NCBI RefSeq assembly: GCF_030269515.1
Contig: NZ_BSTM01000021.1
Location: 1-64,000 of the forward strand
DNA: 64,000 bases
DNA from: Actinomadura sp. NBRC 104412
GTDB taxonomy: Bacteria; Actinomycetota; Actinomycetes; Streptosporangiales; Streptosporangiaceae
Reading direction: 5' to 3'
Shown here piece after piece: positions 58,380 through 64,000 of this stretch (the first letter of the stretch is position 1; the number at the start of each line of letters is the position of its first letter). Below the pieces are notes generated by a model that did not search any database, was not told the origin of the DNA, and was given only the letters and a program-made list of their open reading frames with translations. The translations under genes were made by a program, and so were the position numbers.

Positions 58380-59312
58380 ATGCGCGACGAACCGTTCGCC
58401 CTACTCATGACCGTGTACGGCGGTGACCGTGAGGATCATCTTCGGGCGGCGTACGCGAGCGCGGTCCACGAGCAGTCGTTGCGCCCGGACCAGGTGATCC
58501 TGGTCCAGGACGGTCCCGTCCCCGAAGAGCTGGAGCGCGGTCTGGCCGAACTGGTCGACGGCAGCCCGGTCGAGGTCACCTTCGTCCGCCTTGAGCGCAA
58601 CCGCGGTCTCGGCCCCGCGCTCGACGCGGGTCTTCAGGCCAGCCGGCACGACATCGTGGCCCGCATGGACGCCGACGACATCGCGATGCCGCACCGCTTC
58701 GAGGTGCAGGTGCCGCTGGTCGGCGCGGGCGCCGACCTGGTGGGCGCGGGCCTGCTGGAGTTCGGCACGGACATCACCGACATCGTGGGCCGGCGCGTCC
58801 CGCCCAGCGACCCGGAGGACATCGCCCGCTACTCCCGCCTGCACGACCCGTTCAACCATCCGACCGTCGTCTACCGCCGCAGCGCGGTGATGGCGGCCGG
58901 CGGCTACGGCGATCTGCCGCTGATGGAGGACTACTGGCTGTTCGCCCGCATGATCGCCAATGGCGCGCGGGTGGTGAACGTCGCGGAGCCGCTGGTCTAC
59001 TACCGGGTCGGCGACGGCGCCTACGAGCGCCGTGGCGGCCGCGACCTGCTCCGCTCGGAGCTGCGGCTGCAACGCGAGATGCTTCGCGAGGGGTTCATCT
59101 CCCAGCCCCAGTACCTGCGCAACGTCGTGGTCCGCGGCGGCTACCGCCTCGTCCCCACCATGATCCGCCGCCCGGTCTACCGCTGGGTGGTGGCCCCCTA
59201 CGGCGCCCGCCGCAACCGCTCCCGCGGCACGGACACCGCGGCGCCGTCGACCTCGGCGCAAACCGTCGCCGGTCCCGATCCCACCTCGCAACCGTCGGCA
59301 CGCCCGAGCTGA
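58380..59312 (+). CDS. Family 2 glycosyltransferase
   Basis: A 310-residue GT-A-fold transferase. It opens with FALLMTVYGGDREDHLRAAYASAVHEQSLRPDQVILVQDGP, shows RNRGLGPALDAGLQASRHDIVARMDADDIAMPHRFEVQ (the DxD-type metal motif is DADD) and then PLMEDYWLFARMIANGARVVNV with the ED catalytic-base region. It lacks membrane helices; the C-terminal ~35 residues are Arg/Thr/Ser-rich. The acceptor, likely a cell-surface glycan, is unknown. Start ATG 58380 has only a weak ribosome binding site; GTG 58371 is an alternative. Confidence 0.88.
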   Translation: MRDEPFALLMTVYGGDREDHLRAAYASAVHEQSLRPDQVILVQDGPVPEELERGLAELVDGSPVEVTFVRLERNRGLGPALDAGLQASRHDIVARMDADDIAMPHRFEVQVPLVGAGADLVGAGLLEFGTDITDIVGRRVPPSDPEDIARYSRLHDPFNHPTVVYRRSAVMAAGGYGDLPLMEDYWLFARMIANGARVVNVAEPLVYYRVGDGAYERRGGRDLLRSELRLQREMLREGFISQPQYLRNVVVRGGYRLVPTMIRRPVYRWVVAPYGARRNRSRGTDTAAPSTSAQTVAGPDPTSQPSARPS

Positions 59313-59320
59313 CCGGCCGT

Positions 59321-59347
59321 CCCGGCGCCGCTGACGAGGGCGCCGGG
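59321..59347. terminator. Terminator between convergent GT2 and propeller genes
   Basis: CCCGGCGCC (59321-59329) pairs with GGCGCCGGG (59339-59347), loop of 9 nt. It lies in the 45-bp gap between the two stop codons. Confidence 0.65.
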
Positions 59348-59357
59348 GTGCCGCAGG

Positions 59358-62339
59358 TCATTTCGCCGGGCGTCGCCAGAGGACCGGTTCCTGCCCTCGC
59401 TGGTCGGAGAGCCTGCCGACGGCCACCAACGCGCCCTGGTGGAACGCCAGGCCGGTGATCTGCTGGTCGCCGCCGCCCGACAGGCCGGTGCCCTCCGCCT
59501 TCTGGGCCGTCCAGGTCTGCCCGTCCGGTGAGGACCACGACACCACATCGGAGGTCCCGGGACGTCCGGCCGTTCCGGTCGCGGCGAAGCCGTTGCCGGT
59601 CGCGGCCGTGATCGTGGTCATCCCGACGTCGGAGTCGCCGGCCGGTGCCCGCACGCCCGCGGCCTTCCAGGACGCGCCGCCGTCGGCCGAGACATAGGCC
59701 AGAGGGACACGGCCCTTGTCGTCGAAGCCGGTTCCGATGGCGACGATGGTGTTGCCCATGGCCTGCACGTCCGACAGCGATCCGTTCCTGACCCCGGAGG
59801 GGAGAGGGAGCTTGTGCTGCCTCCAGGTGCGGCCGTTGGGCGAGGTCCAGACGGCGGGCCGGTCCCGTGGTCCCTCGCGCACCGCGACGTCGTCGGCGCC
59901 TCCCGCCGCGACGAATCCGGACTGCCCGGCGGTCACGGCCTTCATCCAGTGCGCGCCGCCGTCCGGCGCGATCAGGTCGTTGCGGTCCGCGCCGACGCCG
60001 CGCTCCCAGTTCTTCAGGTCGGACGAGTACCAGGTGGCGGCGGCCGACTCGTCGGCGCCGACGATGACGTAGCCGGCCTGCCCCGCGGCGGCGTCCTGGG
60101 TGACGAGCTGCTGCCCCGAGGAGGCGGTGAACGCCGGGTTGGCGTCGGAGTCCTCCCAGCGCGTGCCGTCGGTCGAGGTGAGGACCAGCGGATGCGTGCG
60201 CTCGCCCTGGTCCATGCCGACCGCGACCCAGCCGCGGCCTCCGGAGGTCACGCCGAGGAGGCTCTGGAGTCCGGGGCGCCTGGCCGTGTGGACGTTGCTC
60301 CACGTGTTCCCGTCCGCGGAGCTCCAGACCGTCGCGTCCCCGGCGGCGCTGCCGACGGCCACCAGCCGTCCGGCCCCGGCGCCCAGCCCGGTCACCCGGT
60401 GGTCGCGGTCGACCGCCCCCTCGATCTTGGTGAGGTCCACGGGGACCGCGGCTCCCCCGGCGTCGCGGACGGCCAGCATGGCGTCGGGGTCGGGGCCGCT
60501 GCCGTCGCCGCCGACCAGGACCGTCTGGCCGCCGGCGGTCGCGGCGCCGGTCAGCGTCAGCCCGGGACCGAGCGGGACGGTGCCCGCCGGGGTCCAGGCG
60601 AGGCCGTCGGCGCTGCGTGCCAGCGTGATGTTCCCGGCTCCGCGCACGACGGCGGTGTACCCCTGGTCGCTCGCCGTCACCTGGAACAGCCCTTGGTATC
60701 CGGGGGTCTCGATCCTGCCCGCCTGACTCCACGCACCGCCGTCCGCCGAGATGAAGACCTGCCCGCGGACCGTCGAGCCGCTCCGGACGTCGCGGACGGC
60801 GACGAGCCCGCGCTCACCCGCGCCGATGGACAGGCCCACCGTCCCCTTGGGCGCCGGAATCCTGGCGCTCTGCCAGGTGGTGCCGCCGTCCTTGCTGACC
60901 CAGGCGAGCCTCACCTGCTTGCGGCCGTCCTGGTGGAGGCCCATGGCGATCAGCATGGGACCGCTGGACGCCACGTCGACCATGGTGAGGGTGCCCTTGT
61001 TCACCTTCAGCCCGAGGCCGTCGCCGTGGCGCAGCTCCCAGCGTTTGCCGTCGGGGGAGACCCACAGCGCGGCCTTGGCGTCGCTGAAGTCGCCCTTCTC
61101 CGAGGTCGCGCCGACCGCGACGAAGCCGTTGCCGGTCCCGATCAGCCGGCTGACCCGGGCCCGGTCGGCGAAGGGGGCGCCGAGCTCGTCCGCCTCACGC
61201 CGCCAGGTCCTGCCGTCGGCGCTGCTCCAGATGGCCGGGCCGCCCGGGCGGTCGCCGATCGCGATCCAGCCGGCCGCGGAGGCGGCCACCAGCCGCGGGA
61301 CCTCGGCGGGACCGGGATCCTGGCCTTCGGCGTTCTCGACCCGGGCGGAGGTGAACGTACGCCCGCCGTCGGTCGAGACCAGGAACTGCCCGCGGATGTC
61401 GAGCGGGTCGGACTCGCCGCCGACCGCGACGACCGTGGTCCCGCCGGCCGCGACGGCGTTGAGCACCTGGGCGCGCCCATCGGTGGCCGCGCCGGGCGCC
61501 GCCGGGAAGATCGCCCCGGCCAGCCGGGCGCCTCCGGACGCGGTGGTCGACTCGCTGTTCCGGCCGAGCAGGTACACGCCGCCCGCGGCGACGAGCGCGA
61601 CCGCGGCGGCTCCCGCGACGGCCGCGATCAGCAGGGCGGGGCGGAACCGGCGGGTCCGTTTCGGCTGCTGGACCCGCCACGGCTCCTGGATCTGCGGGGG
61701 TGGTATGGCCTGCCGGGGCGGTATGGAGGGTCCCGGCGGCGCCGTCTCACCCACCGGTGGCATGGGCGGCGGTGGGGTGGGGGGCGGCTCCTGGACGCCC
61801 GGTGCGGACGAGCCGAAGACCGCCTGTGGGTCGAAAGGCGGAAGAGCGGCGGCCGGGTCCTCCCACGGCAGCGGCGTGGGGGCGGGCGGTCCAGGGGTGA
61901 ACGGCGGTGGCGGCGGGGCCGGACGCGGGGAGGGCAGGGGTTCCGCCACCGTCTTGTCCGCGAAGGTGGCGTCCGCGTCGGAAGCCGCCTCGGGAGCCTC
62001 CGGGGTGTCCGTCGGCTCCGCGATGGTCTCATCGGCCCTTGGAGCCGGCTGGACGTGGGGGAGCGGCGGCGGCGCACTGGGCGCCGGAATCGCCCGGGTG
62101 TTCTCCTCCTGCTTCGGGTCGGCCGGTTCGGAGGGGGTCGGCGGCAGAAGCTCGCCGTCGTTCGGTGGAAGGCCCGCATCCGGCGACCCGGAGAGCCAGT
62201 GTGGCGGGGGCAGCGCGCTGGCGGGGTCGGCCGGCCAGGCGTTGTCAGGCTCGTCGTCGGGAGTCTTGGGAGGGGTCAAGCCAATCTCCGTAGCGATGGG
62301 ATGCGTCGGCACCGAGGAGGCGGGGCTTTCCAGGATCAT
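59358..62339 (-). CDS. Membrane-anchored Asp-box beta-propeller protein
   Basis: A 993-residue type II membrane protein. Residues 1-235 are a Pro/Glu-rich cytoplasmic tail containing Thr motifs such as ADETIAEP and DKTVAEP. One membrane helix follows (ALLIAAVAGAAAVALVAAGGVYLL, about 238-261). The exposed ~730 residues contain about eleven Asp-box (BNR-like) turns of the S-x-D-G-x-x-W type, for example STDGGRTF, SSADGRTW, SPDGKRW and SSPDGQTW. This is enough for two beta-propellers. No catalytic residues of sialidases are recognisable, so a binding or scaffold role outside the cell is more likely. A five-fold 11-bp repeat lies upstream. Confidence 0.75.
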   Translation of the reverse strand: MILESPASSVPTHPIATEIGLTPPKTPDDEPDNAWPADPASALPPPHWLSGSPDAGLPPNDGELLPPTPSEPADPKQEENTRAIPAPSAPPPLPHVQPAPRADETIAEPTDTPEAPEAASDADATFADKTVAEPLPSPRPAPPPPPFTPGPPAPTPLPWEDPAAALPPFDPQAVFGSSAPGVQEPPPTPPPPMPPVGETAPPGPSIPPRQAIPPPQIQEPWRVQQPKRTRRFRPALLIAAVAGAAAVALVAAGGVYLLGRNSESTTASGGARLAGAIFPAAPGAATDGRAQVLNAVAAGGTTVVAVGGESDPLDIRGQFLVSTDGGRTFTSARVENAEGQDPGPAEVPRLVAASAAGWIAIGDRPGGPAIWSSADGRTWRREADELGAPFADRARVSRLIGTGNGFVAVGATSEKGDFSDAKAALWVSPDGKRWELRHGDGLGLKVNKGTLTMVDVASSGPMLIAMGLHQDGRKQVRLAWVSKDGGTTWQSARIPAPKGTVGLSIGAGERGLVAVRDVRSGSTVRGQVFISADGGAWSQAGRIETPGYQGLFQVTASDQGYTAVVRGAGNITLARSADGLAWTPAGTVPLGPGLTLTGAATAGGQTVLVGGDGSGPDPDAMLAVRDAGGAAVPVDLTKIEGAVDRDHRVTGLGAGAGRLVAVGSAAGDATVWSSADGNTWSNVHTARRPGLQSLLGVTSGGRGWVAVGMDQGERTHPLVLTSTDGTRWEDSDANPAFTASSGQQLVTQDAAAGQAGYVIVGADESAAATWYSSDLKNWERGVGADRNDLIAPDGGAHWMKAVTAGQSGFVAAGGADDVAVREGPRDRPAVWTSPNGRTWRQHKLPLPSGVRNGSLSDVQAMGNTIVAIGTGFDDKGRVPLAYVSADGGASWKAAGVRAPAGDSDVGMTTITAATGNGFAATGTAGRPGTSDVVSWSSPDGQTWTAQKAEGTGLSGGGDQQITGLAFHQGALVAVGRLSDQRGQEPVLWRRPAK

Positions 62340-62416
62340 ACTGGCGCCGATGGCACGGATGCCGTTGGCGATAACGATCCTCGCAAATCGCCCATATCGG
62401 CCACGCTGCCGGAGAT

Positions 62417-62471
62417 CGAGCCGTACCCGAGCCGTTCTCGAACCGTTCCCGAGCTGTTCCCGAGCCGTGCC
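62417..62471. repeat. Five tandem 11-bp repeats upstream of the propeller gene
   Basis: Units start at 62417, 62428, 62439, 62450 and 62461, consensus CGAGCCGTTCC. The 11-bp period puts all copies on one face of the DNA. They lie about 80-130 bp upstream of the propeller start codon and 22 bp from the sulfatase stop codon. Confidence 0.85.
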
Positions 62472-62492
62472 GGCGGGCCGCCCACAGGACGG

Positions 62493-63971
62493 TCAGGAGA
62501 CGCCGTCGGCCGCACGGCAGGAGTCGCCGGCGCATCGCTCCAGCGACTGGAGCAGGCGGCTCAGCTCCACCTGCCGTGGCCCGGCCGGCGAGGTGGCGGC
62601 GTTGTCGAGCTGGTGCGGGTCCAGCCGCATGTCGTAGTACTCGCGGTCGCCGTAGCCGTACTCCACGTACAGTTCCTCGCCGGTGCGGACGGCGCGGTAG
62701 CTCGGCGGGTTCTCCCCCCTCCGTTCGGGCCGGTCGGGGTCGCCCGGGCCGGTCACCGGGCCCGCGTGCTGGATGAGGACCGCGCCGCGCCAGGACTTCA
62801 CCTGCCTGCCCAGGATGAACGGCGCGAGGGAACGCCCGTCGTGCTGGGGCGGGACCGGCACCCGGGCCAGTTCGAGGAACGTGGCGTACACGTCGGTGTT
62901 CTGCGCGAGCCGGTCCACCGTCCTTCCGGCGGGCACGCCGGGTCCGGCGACGATGAACGGCACCCTGATGTCGGTGTCGTAGGCGGTCATCTTCCCCCCG
63001 ACCAGCCGGTGCTCGCCCATGTGCAGCGCGTTGTCGGAGCTGAAGACGATGTAGGTGTCGCGGTCGACCTTGTTGGCCGCCAGCGCCTGCTGGATCTGCC
63101 CGATCATCTCGTCCACCGCCTGGACGGACTGCGCCCGGTTACGGAAGCGGCCGTCGATGAGGTTCTTGTCGTGCTGGGAAAGCGGCGGGACGCGACGCAG
63201 CCACCGGGGTTTGTCGGAGACGTCCTGTTCGTCGAAGCCGGGCCCGCGGGGCGCCTTGAGACCGGCGAAGGTCTGCGCGTGCCGCGGCGCGGGGACGAAC
63301 GGCGGATGCGGGGTGAAGGTGCTGAGCTGGAGCATGAACGGCCGTCCGGCCTGCGCCGATCGGTTGATGAAGTCGACGCCCTTCCGGGCGATCACGTCGT
63401 TGAGGTAGTCCTGCGGGGTGTTCCCATAGCGGACGACGCGGCCGTTCTCGTTGAGCACGTAGCCGTACTGGTCATAGCCGAGGTCGGTCACGTACCACTC
63501 GGACCATCCGGGCGGGACGCCGCCGCTCTCGGGCGGGTAGCCGTTCAGGTACTTGCCGATCATGGCGGTGCGGTATCCCGCCCTCTCCAGGCTCACCGCG
63601 TACGTCGCCGACTCGTTGCCGCGTCCCTTGAACGCCTGGTAGCCGCCCGACGGCGGGACGTTTCTGAGGACCCCGGTGTTGTGCGGAAGTTTGCCGGTGA
63701 GGATCGTCGCGCGGGACGGGCAGCAGGCCGAGTCGGTGACGAAGAACTTGGAGAAGTCCACGCCCCTTCCGCGCAGTCGCTGGAGGCGCGGCATGAACTG
63801 GATCAGGTTCGGCGCCAGGTCGTCGGTGAGCACGAAGACGATGTTGGGATGGGCCGCCCTCGTGGGCTCGGGCGCCGTCACGGGGGCCTCCGGCCCCCAT
63901 GAGCAGGCGGCGAGCAGCGCCACGATGGACAGCAGCGCCGCCACGCGCGGGCGCGCACGGGAGCAGGCCAT
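62493..63971 (-). CDS. Lipoprotein sulfatase (formylglycine type)
   Basis: A 492-residue exported enzyme. The N-terminus is a lipoprotein signal ending LLAAC. The sulfatase core has NIVFVLTDDLAPNLIQFMP (metal-binding DD), then DSACCPSRATILTGKLPHN, in which the C-x-P-S-R cysteine is converted to formylglycine, and later FSSDNALHMGEH with the metal-site DN. It would hydrolyse sulfate esters outside the membrane. No formylglycine-generating enzyme gene is in the window. Start is ATG 63971 after AGAGAGG, just inside the window end, so the gene is complete. Confidence 0.92.
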   Translation of the reverse strand: MACSRARPRVAALLSIVALLAACSWGPEAPVTAPEPTRAAHPNIVFVLTDDLAPNLIQFMPRLQRLRGRGVDFSKFFVTDSACCPSRATILTGKLPHNTGVLRNVPPSGGYQAFKGRGNESATYAVSLERAGYRTAMIGKYLNGYPPESGGVPPGWSEWYVTDLGYDQYGYVLNENGRVVRYGNTPQDYLNDVIARKGVDFINRSAQAGRPFMLQLSTFTPHPPFVPAPRHAQTFAGLKAPRGPGFDEQDVSDKPRWLRRVPPLSQHDKNLIDGRFRNRAQSVQAVDEMIGQIQQALAANKVDRDTYIVFSSDNALHMGEHRLVGGKMTAYDTDIRVPFIVAGPGVPAGRTVDRLAQNTDVYATFLELARVPVPPQHDGRSLAPFILGRQVKSWRGAVLIQHAGPVTGPGDPDRPERRGENPPSYRAVRTGEELYVEYGYGDREYYDMRLDPHQLDNAATSPAGPRQVELSRLLQSLERCAGDSCRAADGVS

Positions 63972-64000
63972 CGATTCCTCTCTCAGCTCCGGGCGCTCCT

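Noticed and set aside
59814..63902. Plus-strand open frame of 1362 codons
   Set aside because: It is antisense to the propeller and sulfatase genes, whose motifs are unmistakable. High GC leaves few stop codons in this frame; the translation is repetitive Arg/Gly/Val without domains.

Overview
The window is chromosomal DNA of a high-GC actinomycete, most likely a member of the Streptosporangiales such as Actinomadura or a relative. Support for this: very high third-position GC, many GTG starts, probable leaderless promoters (a TANNNT -10 element 6-7 nt before the start codon), a mycothiol synthase, an orphan GlnR regulator, a Cys-rich sulfur leader peptide, a DivIVA-domain protein and a complete-looking type VII secretion (ESX) locus. 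The genus is an inference.

Layout. 1-1.2 kb: remnant of an IS3-type transposase and an anchored coiled-coil protein of visibly lower GC, ending at a tRNA-Lys; this looks like the edge of an accessory segment. 1.3-10 kb: metabolic genes (CYP125/124-like P450, PaaI-like thioesterase, secreted GH1 glycosidase, an overlapping nucleotidyltransferase/BON/metallophosphoesterase operon, topoisomerase IB with an SDR, and an SDR plus crotonase pair). 10-13.5 kb: an MprA/MprB-like two-component system followed by an HtrA/PepD-like protease, with the same 11-bp-phased TCAG operator before the regulator and before the protease. 13.7-21.3 kb: ArfB, peptide deformylase, a DivIVA-domain coiled-coil protein, gamma carbonic anhydrase and a 1316-residue CbxX-like AAA+ protein.

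21.7-31.6 kb is a phosphate block: DUF47/Pit transporter, secreted 5'-nucleotidase, pstSCAB with a clear PHO box, mshD between them, and glnR convergent with pstB. 31.8-36.8 kb carries a MoaD-like protein, lmeA-like DUF2993, an ECF sigma/anti-sigma pair with a recognisable autoregulatory promoter, a thioredoxin, a leaderless Cys leader peptide, DUF4395, a CysA/SseA-type sulfurtransferase and DUF1416 (SseC). The gene set resembles the mycobacterial lmeA-glnR-mshD-phoT/thiX-cysA2-sseC2 neighbourhood, as recalled.

36.9-57.8 kb is the ESX-type locus: two YbaB-like proteins, two mycosins, three-ATPase EccC, EccD, EccB, two WXG100 proteins, four further likely substrates or substrate-like proteins, an EspI-like P-loop ATPase and a DUF6177-like protein. 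No eccE was recognised. 57.8-64 kb has a GC-rich tandem repeat, a family 2 glycosyltransferase, a membrane-anchored Asp-box propeller protein with a five-fold 11-bp repeat upstream, and a lipoprotein sulfatase.

No CRISPR array, prophage, rRNA or secondary-metabolite assembly line was seen. Family assignments come from reading motifs; none was checked against a database.
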